Below, one piece after another: positions 1 through 9,900 of a stretch of 64,000 nt of DNA. The DNA comes from Planctomycetaceae bacterium. Lineage in GTDB: Bacteria > Planctomycetota > Planctomycetia > Planctomycetales > Planctomycetaceae. Each line of letters opens with the position of its first letter. Within the stretch, counting starts at the first letter, position 1. The notes beneath the pieces were generated by a model. The model did no database searches. It saw only the letters and a list, made by a program, of their open reading frames with translations, and was not told the origin of the DNA. The DNA lies in contig JAKFWA010000040.1 of NCBI GenBank assembly GCA_021732995.1, positions 62,001 to 126,000 on the forward strand. Direction: 5' to 3'. A program made the translations under genes and the position numbers.

Positions 1-255
1 AAGCGGATGGCTCAGCCGCGCGGCTGCGATCTGTCATGCACGCCCAGAGGCCGATCAACGCCAGCCATCCGCAGAGCGCAGCAAGGCGCGGGCGGGAAAC
101 CGAGGCTCGACGAAACAGCGGTACAATATGCCGCACGGTGCATCCTCTGCTCAAAACAAACTCTGGAGGAGTTCAGTTTTGTGAGAAGACGCACCGGGAG
201 CAACAACAGGCGGTAATTCGGTTCGCGTTTGGTCGAAACGCAGGCCGCGTTGCGG

Positions 256-699
256 CTACTCGTGCCGCATGGCACTCGTGGCCGACAACGTCTTACCTTT
301 GAGGTACGTGCCCGGAATGTAGCTCACCTTGTCGAACGGTACGGCCACCTTGATGGTCACCAGGTCGCGCGGCTTGGAACTGCCGATCTCGTTGGCAGGA
401 TTGGGATTACCCGCAGCCGCAGTGACGGTGATCGTCACGGTGACGTCCGCGGCCGGCACGTTGATCGATCCGACGAGAAAGTCTTTGACCCACGTCGTGA
501 CGGTGGCGTTCGTTGAGCCATCAATGATACCCAGCCGCGTCGCCTCGCGAGCGGCATTGGTCACCAGTTGGCTGACCATCATGGCCCGGCCGAACTCGAT
601 GATCCCGAGCACGACCATGAAGAAGATCGGCAGCACGAAGGCCATTTCGACCATCGCGGCGCCACGTCGTCTGGACGGATTCTTGGAAATAAGTCGCAT
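256..699 (-). CDS. TadE-like pseudopilin
   Basis: Predicted minor pilin of the Tad/Flp type. A basic leader RRRG (residues 10-13) is followed by AAMVEM, so the presumed prepilin cleavage falls after Gly13 with the conserved Glu at +5 (Glu18). A single hydrophobic helix spans about residues 17-40 and leads into FGRAMMVSQLVTNAAREATR, typical of TadE. The remaining ~100 residues form a beta-rich, Val/Thr-rich extracellular part. I chose the ATG at 699 (147 aa) because it sits just before the basic leader; a longer frame begins upstream without a better signal. No Tad ATPase, secretin or prepilin peptidase lies nearby. The family is clear from the N terminus; its role in a pilus is inferred. Confidence 0.85.
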   Translation of the reverse strand: MRLISKNPSRRRGAAMVEMAFVLPIFFMVVLGIIEFGRAMMVSQLVTNAAREATRLGIIDGSTNATVTTWVKDFLVGSINVPAADVTVTITVTAAAGNPNPANEIGSSKPRDLVTIKVAVPFDKVSYIPGTYLKGKTLSATSAMRHE

Positions 700-1048
700 A
701 CAGTTAGTCCCCCGTCCAAACCTAGTTTGAAGTGAGTACATTGCGGCCAATTGTGGGTTTTCTGAGGACGGATGGGGCGAATTCCTGAGTCATGTACTCG
801 ATGCTCCGGATTGTCAGAGTCCGAATCCGCGGCCTGTGCGGGTTTGTGGAGATCCGGCAACAGGCAGATTCGCCGCGAACAGCTCGGAACCCCTTTCCTG
901 AACCGCACGGGCTGCAGTTTCTGGCGGGTCTTTGAGAGGGTTAGCCCGTCTTTTCAAAGACCTGCTGGCAAGAGCCGCCTCCAGCAGCGACAACATGGCG
1001 CGTCCGTTTCCTCAGATTTCAACAAACTCGCCCCGGCGAGCATGACCT
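700..1048. other. intergenic region, no gene recognised
   Basis: This 349-base divergent gap lies between the TadE-like gene (minus) and the radical SAM gene (plus). It should hold both promoters. I found no convincing -35/-10 pair, coding frame, hairpin with a U-tract or riboswitch in it. Confidence 0.5.
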
Positions 1049-2905
1049 ATGACCCGCCGCCGCATCGTTCTCGTTCAACTTCCGATTCCCCAGCCGGGCT
1101 TGCAGCCCGCGCGAGGCAACGTGCCGCTCGCAGCGGGCTACCTGAAAATGTACGCCCAGCAGGCCGGCCTGACGGCGGACTACGAGATCGACATCTTTCC
1201 CTCAGCTTTGGGAAATACCCTCAGCGATACCGGTCTGGCCGAAGCCATTGCTGATCGTCGTCCGTGGATGGTCGGCTTCACCTGTTATCTGTGGAACATT
1301 GAGCGTTCGCTGTTCGTCGCCGAGTTGTTGAAGGCACGTTGCCCGGACGTGCAGATCATTTTCGGCGGGCCGGAGATCACGGCCGACAACGCCTGGGTGC
1401 TGTCGCGACCGGAAGTCGATTTCGCTGCGGTGGGTGAGGGCGAACAAACCTTCTCCGAACTGCTGACAGAACTGAAATCTCATCACCGCCCCAGCCGGGC
1501 CATCGACGGTTTGCATGTCGCCCCTGTTCGCGGTTCGAGCGACGCCTTCAGCCTGCCTGTGGTGACTCAACCGGCGATGCCGATGTTTCGCAAACCGCTG
1601 CCCCAACTGGACGTCGTGTCGTCGCCCTACCTCGCGGGCATCCTGGATGCTGCCGACGAGCAGATGCTGATGATGGAGACCATCCGCGGCTGCATCTTCA
1701 AGTGCAAGTTCTGCTACTACCCGAAGAGCTACGACGCGCTGTACTTCGTCTCGCGTGACAAGATCGAGGCCAACCTGGCACACGCTCGCGAGCGCGGCGC
1801 GAAGGAAGTGATCCTGCTCGACCCGACGCTCAATCAGCGACGCGACTTCGCCGACTTCATCAAGTTGTTGATTAAGGGAAATCCCGGTCGACAGTTTACG
1901 TACTTCGGTGAATTGCGGGCGGAAGGCATCACACCCGATATCGCGCAATTGCTCGCCGAGGCCAACTTTACCGAAGTGGAAATCGGCCTGCAGTCCGTCG
2001 ATCCGCTGGCGATGGATCTGATGGACCGCCGCAACAACTTCAAGGCGTTTGAACGTGGCGTGCGCGCCCTGATGGATGTCGGCATTCAGGTGAAGGTCGA
2101 CCTCATAATCGGCCTGCCGGGTGACACCGAAGACTCCGTCCGACGCGGCTTTCATTACGTGCACGATTCGGGGCTCTACAACGACGTGCAGGTCTTCAAT
2201 CTGTCGATCCTGCCGGGTACGGCATTCCGACAAGAGGCTGAGCAACTGGGCCTGCGTTTCCAGCCGCGCCCGCCGTACTACGTGCTTGAAACGCCAACGA
2301 TGCAACTCGAACACTTCTACGGGCTGATGAGTGAGGCTGAGGAAATCTTCGAGCGAGAGTTCGATTCGCATGGCGCGCCGGACCTGCTGAGTCACGGTGA
2401 GAAGTGTCCAGCTTCCAGCGCGGTGCGGTCGCACCTGCTGGATCTGGATCAGCTAGAAGCCGCGCGACGTCCGCTGCCGCCTGCAACCGGTCGATCGCAG
2501 GCGTTCTCATTGTGGATTCGGGGCTCACGGTTCAAACCGCATCGCGGCATGGTCTGCGAACTGATCTCGCGACTGCTGGCTGACAACCCACACACGACGT
2601 TGCAGATCGTCCTCGAACCAACCGCCGATCCGCGCGAAGTGACTCCGGGCTTCCTCGAGGCGTTGCGTGAAGCTTGCCTCAGTCAGACATCCTATCTAGA
2701 CCGCTTCTACGCCATCCTGCCGGGTCGCTGGCATGGGGCGAAGCGGCTGGTGATCGTGCTGCCGGTGGCCTGCCGTGACGAAGTTGGCTTCGAATGGATC
2801 GACCGCATGGCCGAATCCGCCTCGATCGTCTGGACCGGCGCCGAAAACGACTTCGCCGAAGACGAACTCGAGCCGCACGAATACCTCGCGGGTGTCGGCA
2901 GTTAA
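1049..2905 (+). CDS. B12-binding-type radical SAM protein
   Basis: A 618-residue radical SAM enzyme. Residues ~1-150 form a Rossmann-like fold of the B12-binding type (IVLVQLPIP near the start, then IIFGGPEIT and VGEGE). The radical SAM core begins near residue 205, with the cluster-binding motif C215-x3-C219-x2-C222 and the typical later strand IGLPGDTEDS. I see no DxHxxG motif, so base-off His ligation of cobalamin is not supported. Residues after about 420 form a C-terminal extension that I do not recognise. Relatives act in methylation or in cyclisation of lipids, tetrapyrroles and peptides. No substrate, precursor peptide or pathway gene lies beside it, so its reaction is unknown. Confidence 0.88.
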   Translation: MTRRRIVLVQLPIPQPGLQPARGNVPLAAGYLKMYAQQAGLTADYEIDIFPSALGNTLSDTGLAEAIADRRPWMVGFTCYLWNIERSLFVAELLKARCPDVQIIFGGPEITADNAWVLSRPEVDFAAVGEGEQTFSELLTELKSHHRPSRAIDGLHVAPVRGSSDAFSLPVVTQPAMPMFRKPLPQLDVVSSPYLAGILDAADEQMLMMETIRGCIFKCKFCYYPKSYDALYFVSRDKIEANLAHARERGAKEVILLDPTLNQRRDFADFIKLLIKGNPGRQFTYFGELRAEGITPDIAQLLAEANFTEVEIGLQSVDPLAMDLMDRRNNFKAFERGVRALMDVGIQVKVDLIIGLPGDTEDSVRRGFHYVHDSGLYNDVQVFNLSILPGTAFRQEAEQLGLRFQPRPPYYVLETPTMQLEHFYGLMSEAEEIFEREFDSHGAPDLLSHGEKCPASSAVRSHLLDLDQLEAARRPLPPATGRSQAFSLWIRGSRFKPHRGMVCELISRLLADNPHTTLQIVLEPTADPREVTPGFLEALREACLSQTSYLDRFYAILPGRWHGAKRLVIVLPVACRDEVGFEWIDRMAESASIVWTGAENDFAEDELEPHEYLAGVGS

Positions 2906-2945
2906 TTCTGCTCGCCGTGGAGTCTGAGGTTCAGGCGAATACTGC

Positions 2946-2990
2946 TTTTGCCTAGACGCAAAAACCGGCGACCGACGAAACTCGGCCGGT
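2946..2990. promoter_or_regulatory. inverted repeats upstream of the metal exporter
   Basis: Two structures lie between the radical SAM gene and the exporter gene. The first is TTTTGC-N6-GCAAAA (2946-2963). The second is a GC hairpin with arms ACCGG (2964-2968) and CCGGT (2986-2990), supported by an inner CCGA/TCGG pairing. The hairpin could end the radical SAM transcript, although it has no U-tract. The first repeat could be an operator. Neither role is shown. Confidence 0.3.
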
Positions 2991-3041
2991 CTGACTGCCA
3001 ACACGAAAGTTGCAGCGAATGTCCGCAGGATGGGAGTCGTC

Positions 3042-4019
3042 ATGACGACACAGTCGCCGGCTTGGGAGCAGGATCACACGTTCGGCCAAGACCAGAAACG
3101 CCCGGGCGAAAACCGCACCTTCATCGTGATCGTCATCACTGCCATCATGATGGTTGTGGAGATCACGGCGGGCTGGCTCTACGGTTCGATGGCTCTGCTG
3201 GCGGATGGTCTGCACATGGCGTCACACGCCGCGGCGCTGGTGGTTTCGGCGGCGGCGTATGTCTTCGCCCGGCGGCACGCGCGTGATGCGCGTTTCAATT
3301 TCGGAACGGGAAAGGTCAACGCGCTGGCGGGATTCACAGGCGGTGTGGTGCTGGTGATGTTCTCTGTGGCGATGGCTGTTGAATGCTTTGAGCGGCTGCT
3401 GGAGCCGATCGAGATCGACTGGAATGATGCGCTCGCCGTGGCGGTGCTGGGTTTGGTGGTGAACGTCGTCTGCGTGGTCGTGCTCGGTAACGATCATGGC
3501 CACGATCACCAGCACGATCATGACCATTCGCATGATCACAGCCATGATCCCGCAGGCCACAGTCATGACCACGATGCTGATCACAGACACGCCCATGGGA
3601 AGGACCACAATCTGTATTCGGCCTACCTGCACGTGATGGCCGACGCGATGACTTCGGTGGTCGCGATCGTCGGATTGCTGATCGGCAAATACCTGCACTG
3701 GGTGTGGCTGGATCCGTTGATTGGCGTGCTGGGATCACTGCTGGTCGCCAAGTGGTCGCTTGATCTGCTCCGAGCCACCGCCCGCGTTCTACTCGACATG
3801 CGCACGTCCCAGACTCTGGACGAACTGCTGCGATGTGCGCTCAAGTCCGAAGCAGACGAAGTCGTCGATCTGCACGTCTGGGCGATTGGCCCCAGCATTC
3901 ATGCCGTCGAGGCCACCGTGCTTTCCAGCAACCCGCAGCCGGTGGCGGACTACCGTGCCCGCCTGCCGGCGGCTTTGGGACTGGCTCACATCCATATTGA
4001 GGTTCACGCCCGCGGCTAA
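3042..4019 (+). CDS. dmeF: cation diffusion facilitator, DmeF-like metal exporter
   Basis: An inner-membrane metal/proton antiporter of the CDF family. The core shows six hydrophobic segments, with metal-site motifs LLADGLHMASH in helix 2 and HVMADAMTS in helix 5. A long cytoplasmic His/Asp loop (about 40 residues with more than a dozen His) lies between helices 4 and 5. A C-terminal ferredoxin-like domain ends HIHIEVHARG. The HTFGQ N-terminal segment and LADGLHMASH resemble the DmeF branch, which exports Co/Ni; Zn export is the alternative. I prefer the ATG at 3042 (325 aa), which has GGGAG about 6 bases upstream, over the ATG at 3030. No metal-responsive regulator gene is adjacent. Confidence 0.9.
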   Translation: MTTQSPAWEQDHTFGQDQKRPGENRTFIVIVITAIMMVVEITAGWLYGSMALLADGLHMASHAAALVVSAAAYVFARRHARDARFNFGTGKVNALAGFTGGVVLVMFSVAMAVECFERLLEPIEIDWNDALAVAVLGLVVNVVCVVVLGNDHGHDHQHDHDHSHDHSHDPAGHSHDHDADHRHAHGKDHNLYSAYLHVMADAMTSVVAIVGLLIGKYLHWVWLDPLIGVLGSLLVAKWSLDLLRATARVLLDMRTSQTLDELLRCALKSEADEVVDLHVWAIGPSIHAVEATVLSSNPQPVADYRARLPAALGLAHIHIEVHARG

Positions 4020-4085
4020 ATCGTTCACGCTGTCGCGTCCGGCAGAGTGTGCGAGACGTCCGCCAAGGCTGTGAATGAGAACCTT

Positions 4086-4535
4086 ATGACGCCGAATGAT
4101 TTCTCCTGGTGCATGTTTCAGTTCGAAGAGGAAGGCTGCCAGGTTCTGGTGCGCGCCTTGGACCGGATGCCGGACCAGGAACTGATCGACGCTCATCCTG
4201 TGCAAACCACGATCTCGTGGGAGTACACCCCGAACGAAGTAGGTTTCCCCGAAGCAGCTGAGTTGTTGCGGATCACGGAACTGGAAAACCTGCTGGTTGC
4301 GGGCGTGACTGAGGTCTCAGTCCTCACCTTAACCCTGACCGGCAACGGACGTCGCCAATGGTGGTTCTACGCGAGAGAAGTGGATGAATTCGTGGACGCT
4401 TTGAATCGGGCTTTGAGCGGTTATCCGCGCTTTCCTATTCAGATCAATACCTGCGAAGATGTGGGTTGGGAGTCCATGCACGAATTGATTGGCGTGGCCG
4501 AGTATGAGATCAACGAAGACGGCGATCTCGTTTGA
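4086..4535 (+). CDS. hypothetical protein, possibly DUF695-like
   Basis: A soluble, acidic protein of 149 residues with no signal peptide or membrane segment. The segment RRQWWFYAREVDEFVDALNRAL and the C-terminal DVGWESMHELIG resemble DUF695-type proteins of unknown function, but this is a weak recollection rather than a firm match. It begins 66 bases after the exporter gene and ends 16 bases before the acyltransferase gene, so the three may be co-transcribed. The ATG at 4086 is chosen because the upstream frame is not protein-like. No catalytic motif is evident. Confidence 0.65.
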   Translation: MTPNDFSWCMFQFEEEGCQVLVRALDRMPDQELIDAHPVQTTISWEYTPNEVGFPEAAELLRITELENLLVAGVTEVSVLTLTLTGNGRRQWWFYAREVDEFVDALNRALSGYPRFPIQINTCEDVGWESMHELIGVAEYEINEDGDLV

Positions 4536-4551
4536 GGAAATGGTGTGAGCG

Positions 4552-5496
4552 ATGGATCGACTTCAACTGCGACGGACTGCGGAATACATCGCCTTTCGAG
4601 GCTTGGTGCTGGCGATCTACTGGATGCCGGTATGGCTGCAGCGGACATTCGCCTGGTGCACTGCAACCCTTATGTGTCGCGTGCTTCCGCATCGGCTGAC
4701 GCGCTACGAGGTTGCCGCTGACAACCTGCGCCAGTCGTTCGGCAGCGACATGTCGGTGGCTGAGATCGATCGCACCATCTTCCGCATGTGGCAGCATCTG
4801 GTGCGGCTCGTCTTTGAGATGATCCAGTTTCCGCGCTGGGTGTCCTGCGAAAACGTGCACGAGATCGTCGAGTTCCGCAACCTGCGTCCGGCGCTGCGAG
4901 CTTTGTGTTCGGGGCGCCCGGTGATGCTGGTCAGCGGCCACTTTGGTAACTGGGAAGCCGCGATCGCCACTTTTGGCGTGTTCGGGTTTCCGATGGGTAT
5001 CGTCGCGCGGACGCTGGACAACCCGTATCTCGACAAGTGGTTCCGCGCCTTTCGCGAATCCACCGGCCATCTGATGATCGACAAAGACGGTGGCGGCCCC
5101 GAGATGGTGCGGCGGCTTGAACAGAAACGACATCTCGCGCTGCTCGGCGATCAGGATGCCGGACGTCGCGGCGTCTTCGTCCCATTCTTCGGCCGTCCCG
5201 CATCGACCTACAAATCGATCGCGCTGCTGGCACTGCAACACGATGCCCTGATTCTGGTCGGCTGTGCGACCCGACTACCCGACCGACCGGAGCATTTGTG
5301 GGTGAAGTTCGAACTCAATTGCGAAGAGGTCATCGACCCGCGCGAACTCACCAGTTCCGACCCCATTCTTGAACTCACAGAGCGTTACAGCGCCGCGCTG
5401 GAACGAGCCGTCCGCCGCAGCCCCGAACAGTACTTCTGGGTCCACCGCCGCTGGAAAAACGCCCCCGAACCCCGCCGCGCCAAGAAGGCCGGCTGA
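4552..5496 (+). CDS. LpxL/HtrB-like lysophospholipid acyltransferase
   Basis: A 314-residue membrane-associated acyltransferase. A hydrophobic N-terminal helix (about residues 15-45) anchors it. The catalytic HX4E motif is H130 to E135 (SGHFGNWE). Later family blocks are present: LGDQDAGRRGVFVPFFG and the C-terminal PEQYFWVHRRWKN, which matches the LpxL signature closely. Such enzymes add secondary acyl chains to lipid A or a related lipid from acyl-ACP at the inner membrane. Together with the lptE-like gene in this window it supports an LPS-type outer membrane. The exact acceptor lipid cannot be read from the sequence. Confidence 0.88.
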   Translation: MDRLQLRRTAEYIAFRGLVLAIYWMPVWLQRTFAWCTATLMCRVLPHRLTRYEVAADNLRQSFGSDMSVAEIDRTIFRMWQHLVRLVFEMIQFPRWVSCENVHEIVEFRNLRPALRALCSGRPVMLVSGHFGNWEAAIATFGVFGFPMGIVARTLDNPYLDKWFRAFRESTGHLMIDKDGGGPEMVRRLEQKRHLALLGDQDAGRRGVFVPFFGRPASTYKSIALLALQHDALILVGCATRLPDRPEHLWVKFELNCEEVIDPRELTSSDPILELTERYSAALERAVRRSPEQYFWVHRRWKNAPEPRRAKKAG

Positions 5497-5522
5497 GTCG
5501 ATGTTGGCGAGAATGAGCTGCC

Positions 5523-5548
5523 GTTGTGGTCGGGAGACCGGCCACAAC
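5523..5548. repeat. GTTGTGG hairpin with GAGA tetraloop
   Basis: A compact palindrome just after the acyltransferase stop codon: arm GTTGTGGTCGG, loop GAGA, arm CCGGCCACAAC. It forms 11 pairs including one G-T wobble, closed by a GNRA-type loop. Sequence of the same kind occurs at 61689-61805 and, more loosely, at 11621-11653, so it looks like a dispersed element rather than a dedicated terminator. There is no U-tract. Confidence 0.55.
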
Positions 5549-5717
5549 CAGATAGCTCATGAAATCTCGAAGTTCGACGGGAATGAGGCTATCGTTAGCT
5601 CGTTCTGATGTCATGCGCAGCGTTCAGGCACAACCACAGGCGGTCGGCAGGTTTCGTCGGACAAGCCTCAGAGATCGAAGATGTCGGCTCGCAAGTGCCA
5701 GATCGCCAGGGAATTTC

Positions 5718-6719
5718 ATGTTTGTTGAGTGCACTTCACGCCGCCGCGGATTCACGCTGATTGAGCTGCTGGTGGTCATTGCCATCATCGCCGTGCTCGT
5801 GGCCCTCTTGCTACCGGCAGTACAGCAGGCTCGCGAAGCCGCGCGGCGAACTCAGTGCCGTAGCAACCTGAAGCAGATCGGAGTGGCCTTACAGAGTTAC
5901 CAGGAGACGACGACGCGGTTTCCGCCGGTCTCGGTGCTGTCGGCCACGACGACTCTCGATCCCTATTCGGCTCTCGCCCGGTTGTTACCGTTCGTCGACG
6001 GTGCGAGTATCGCTGATCAGATTGACTGGAACATCACGACGGGCATTGCTGGCAGCCCGGCAGCGGCCAAGACGCGAGTGCCCGTCTATATCTGCCCGAG
6101 CGAGATCAACGATCGTCCGCGCATCACGACCACGCTGGAACATTATCCGGGTAATTATTCGTTCAATCACGGTACCTGGTTCATCTTTGACCCGGTGACT
6201 CGGACTGTGGGTGATGGAGCTTTCGGTCCGAATCAGGCTTATGCGCCGCGTGATTTCACGGATGGCATGAGTAATACACTGGCAGCCGCCGAAACCAAGG
6301 CACATCAACCCAATTGGCGAGATAGTGGTGCTCCCAGTTCTCTCGGCGCCTTGCCACCGGCGGACCCATTCGCGCTGGCAGCCCTGTTTGGCGGCCCCTT
6401 CGATTCAACCGGCCACACCGCCTGGATTGCAGGTGACGTTCACCAGACAGGCTTCACGACGACATTTGAACCTAATCGCAAGTATCTTACATACGTCAGC
6501 GGCGGCGTGGAGTACCAAGTTGACCTCACCAGCACGAGAGCTGGTAGGTCGGCAACTGCCCCCGCTTATGCCTCCGTCACAGCACGAAGCTATCACGCTC
6601 AAAGTGTCAATGTGCTCATGATGGACGGCTCGGTACGCACTGTCGGAGACATGATCAGCCTCACCCTGTGGCGCGCCCTGGGCACCCGCAGCGGCAGCGA
6701 GGAAGCGAGTCTGGAATAA
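5718..6719 (+). CDS. DUF1559 protein with type IV pilin-like N terminus
   Basis: An exported 333-residue protein of the very large planctomycete DUF1559 family. The prepilin-type signal is GFTLIE (Gly11, Phe12, Glu16), followed by the hydrophobic helix [28 protein letters not shown]. The middle is beta-rich with CPSE and the usual AAAETK-type block. The C terminus carries the family block [13 protein letters not shown] and ends [15 protein letters not shown]. It is probably processed by a prepilin peptidase and placed at the cell surface; individual roles of these proteins are largely unknown. The ATG at 5718 sits directly before the leader. It converges on the NACHT gene downstream. Confidence 0.92.
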   Translation: MFVECTSRRRGFTLIELLVVIAIIAVLVALLLPAVQQAREAARRTQCRSNLKQIGVALQSYQETTTRFPPVSVLSATTTLDPYSALARLLPFVDGASIADQIDWNITTGIAGSPAAAKTRVPVYICPSEINDRPRITTTLEHYPGNYSFNHGTWFIFDPVTRTVGDGAFGPNQAYAPRDFTDGMSNTLAAAETKAHQPNWRDSGAPSSLGALPPADPFALAALFGGPFDSTGHTAWIAGDVHQTGFTTTFEPNRKYLTYVSGGVEYQVDLTSTRAGRSATAPAYASVTARSYHAQSVNVLMMDGSVRTVGDMISLTLWRALGTRSGSEEASLE

Positions 6720-6904
6720 GCGTGGTCGAAGCCTTCACGCAGAGCGGCACGCTCAGAATCGGCTACAAGAAAGAGTCTTGAAATGAGCCGCCTGAAATGG
6801 CGACTTCCTTAGGTCTTGCGTTGCCTCAGGAACTCGAAAACGAGCTGTCGGATGCCCCATGCGAACTCGGTTCAGCATCTACGCATTCGCAATACAATCG
6901 CGAG

Positions 6905-9900
6905 TCAAAACCGTCGTAGAGCCTTCACAAGGCTCTTTGGAATACTCATGGATTGGTCTTGGCCAATTCGAATTTCGACAAGATTGCGCGCCCCATCCAG
7001 CGGGGCCAAGTCAGTAACCGGAGTATTGAAAAGATCCAGGACTCGGAGGTGGCTGAGACCTGCAAGGGGCGACACATCACTAATCAGCGTGTGGCGAAGA
7101 TCCAGCGAAGTCAAACGGACCAAATCAGCCAAGGGCGTCACGTCACTCACTTGAGTTCCGCCAAGGTCGAGTGATATCAAATTCTCTAGATCAGCCAGAG
7201 GCGCCAGATCGCTTACCATCGTGGTATTAAGGTCGAGGTTTTTCAGCCTGATCAGTGCCGCAAGCGGGCCGAGGTGGCTGATAGCCATACCACCAAGATT
7301 TAGCGTCTCGAGGCTCACCAAATCTTGCAAGGGCGAGAGATCTGTCGCCTTCGTAGTATTTAGATCCAGAAACGTCAGGGCATTTAAACGCATGAGCGGA
7401 GAGAGATCACTAACTGGCGTATGGCTGAGGCTAAGTGTGGTCAGTGCGGTCAGGTCCGACAGTTGAGATAGGCTACTAACTTGGGAGCCACTGAGATTGA
7501 GCGATCTCACGTCCTCAAATTCGGCCAATGGAGACAGGTCAACAATCTGCCGCCGGATACTTGACTGCCAACCCAAGCCTGGGAGTCCAAATGGCTCTTG
7601 GACCATACGCTGGACCGCGGGAATCGAAAGCGGATTCATTGCCTGCGAAAGCTCTTCAACTACTTTCGAGTTTGCGTCATCAAGAAAGAGCCGTAGAGTT
7701 CTCTGGGCGGTCTCAGTTCCAATTAGCCGCAAAGCGCGGATGCAAGCTGCGGACCTCGCCCCGCCGCGAAGCTTCTTTAGAAAAGGCACTGCCAAGTCGC
7801 CAGCGAATGCGAGGGCTTCCGCTTCAACCATAGATCGTGGTGGAAACAATCGCTTCAGTTGCTTGTCCAGCCATGTGCGCAACTTCGGGGCCAAGTCCAA
7901 GGCTACCGCACTGCATCGCAAGGCCATCAACAGTCGATGCTGAGCTTCCACCTCTTCTTGCGGGAGCTTTTTGCGACGTTGACCTTTCGGTATGCGTGTT
8001 CTTCGCACAACCTTGTCCGGCTGATACGACGCACCGAGGATCTTTTGAATGACCGATGTCGCGAAATCCCGCTTTTCGACGGCAACTGCAAACAGAATTA
8101 CATGCAACCATTCGGGCCTAGCCGCATTCGACGCCAGTTCCCCATCAGCTCCTTCCTCAGCCAAGCGGATACCGGCAAGGTATTCCTTGAACGTGTTGTG
8201 GACGAAGTCGAGCGTGCCCGGTGATTCTGCTGTCTTCGGCGCTGCCTCCCGCAACATGCCGCTCCGCTCAGCGAGCGTCCGAAGCACCACTGCGGCGTCT
8301 TCTGTTTTGCCACCGATACGTTCCAACCGCTCTTGCATCAGCCGCTCCGCGTCACCGCGGGCGATCACCGATTCCTGTTTCTTCACAACCATGTGATAGG
8401 CCAGGTCCTGCACGATCAGCTTCTTGTGCGGGTAGGTGAGATTGCGATACGGCTTAGGGAATGCATCAAGCTGTAAGCCACTCTCCAGTTCTCGGCGATG
8501 TAGCAACATGTGACAGAGAGCTTCTACTAGCTCACTCTGACTCTCGGGCAGTTTCTGCCGCCGTTCACGGTGCAGGGCGCAAATCATCGCGCACATCAGT
8601 GGGTTCGTGGCAAGGCGATTGATTGACGGGCTTTCTGCCAGTTTCTCCTTAAGCTCGTTTGCGAGCCTTTCCAGCGATAACTCTGCGGACGATACACCTC
8701 GCTTGGCCAATTCTTGCTCCACGGCCTCATGCCATTTGTCGATGAACTGGCTTTTATCAGTATTCGACATGGGATTGATTCTCGCCTCGCGAAAGCCCAT
8801 GCCCGCTAGCCAGCCTTCCTGTACCGCCTCGGGCCGTGTGCTGACCAGAAAGTAGTTCTCCGGAAACGCCTTCACTATCGCGTCAATCTCACCGTACAGC
8901 GTCGCGTCGCGGAACTCGCCAGGGATTTCATCTACCCCGTCGAGCAGCACGAATCCGCGCCCCGACGTAAGCACATCCCTGACCCAACCGCGTGGTGGAT
9001 GCCCGGCCTGCTTAGCAATGAGTTCCGGGAACTCGTCCGGCGACGGCAACTTGCCGCTCGCGCAATCACGAAGGCGAATGAGGAAGGGAATCCGTCCCTT
9101 CCAGTGTTGATTGCGAAGAAACTTGTCTCGGCTGCCAAGGTCAATTCCCTTTGATTCATCAATCGTGATCGTATTGAGTCCCCAGTATGCGGCATTCGTC
9201 TTGGCAAGCTTTGCGCGAAAGGAAACTGTCTGCGCGTGATCCGCGACAGAGAAACTGCCATCCACTTCGACTCCGTCTGGCACCGACTTAGATCCGAACG
9301 AGTATCCGCCAATATCAGCAGTGGCGTCCGCGGCCTGCATCGCCGCCCAGCGGAACAATGTGCTCTTTCCACCTCCGGCTTCACCACGAACGAGCAGCCG
9401 GCCCCCGTTCGAAGACAAACCACTCAGGACCGATTCGACCGACTGGAACGCACCGTCCTCCCCGTTATTGCCCTGGAGATTGAGTGAGACATATGCCACT
9501 GACAGTGCGTGCCGACGCGCCTCGGGCGGCAAGTCCACCCCAAACAGCTCCAGATAGTCCAGATTCCGTGTGACTGCGTGGCGATAGTCGGCTTCGAACC
9601 GTGCCGCCGCGTCATCCGTGGTACCCACAACGCGCCGCTCAATCCGCTCGGTGGCTTCGAGTACTTTGTCTAAGTCTTCATCGATATGGCTCAGCCGCGA
9701 GAGGCTTTCGGCCACGAAAGCCTCTTGGAATCGCGGTAGAGTGCTCGCAGTGCTGACGAGATATCGCACCGCCTCTTCCAGAGCGTGGTAATAGAAAACC
9801 AATTCTGCGGCGTTGAACGTGCCTTGCTCTACCGGTCGAGCGTCTCGCAAGGCGGTGGTCAACCGAGCGGGGTCGAGGTTTACTTGCACTAAGAACTCCG

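Noticed and set aside
1-255. Several short open frames at the left edge
   Set aside because: They overlap each other on both strands, and none has a ribosome site, domain or plausible composition.
1202-2434. Minus-strand open frame (about 410 codons) opposite the radical SAM gene
   Set aside because: Shadow of the CxxxCxxC radical SAM protein; composition is His/Gln/Arg-rich and not protein-like.
2906-3041. Possible nickel/cobalt riboswitch before the DmeF-like gene
   Set aside because: Inverted repeats are present, but I see no four-way junction with the conserved purine-rich loops.
3496-3606. Simple-sequence repeat of His/Asp codons
   Set aside because: It is the metal-binding His-rich loop of the exporter, not a separate repeat element or CRISPR.
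6905-7540. Periodic 66-base repeats resembling a tandem or CRISPR-like array
   Set aside because: The period equals 22 codons and encodes the leucine-rich repeats of the NACHT protein.
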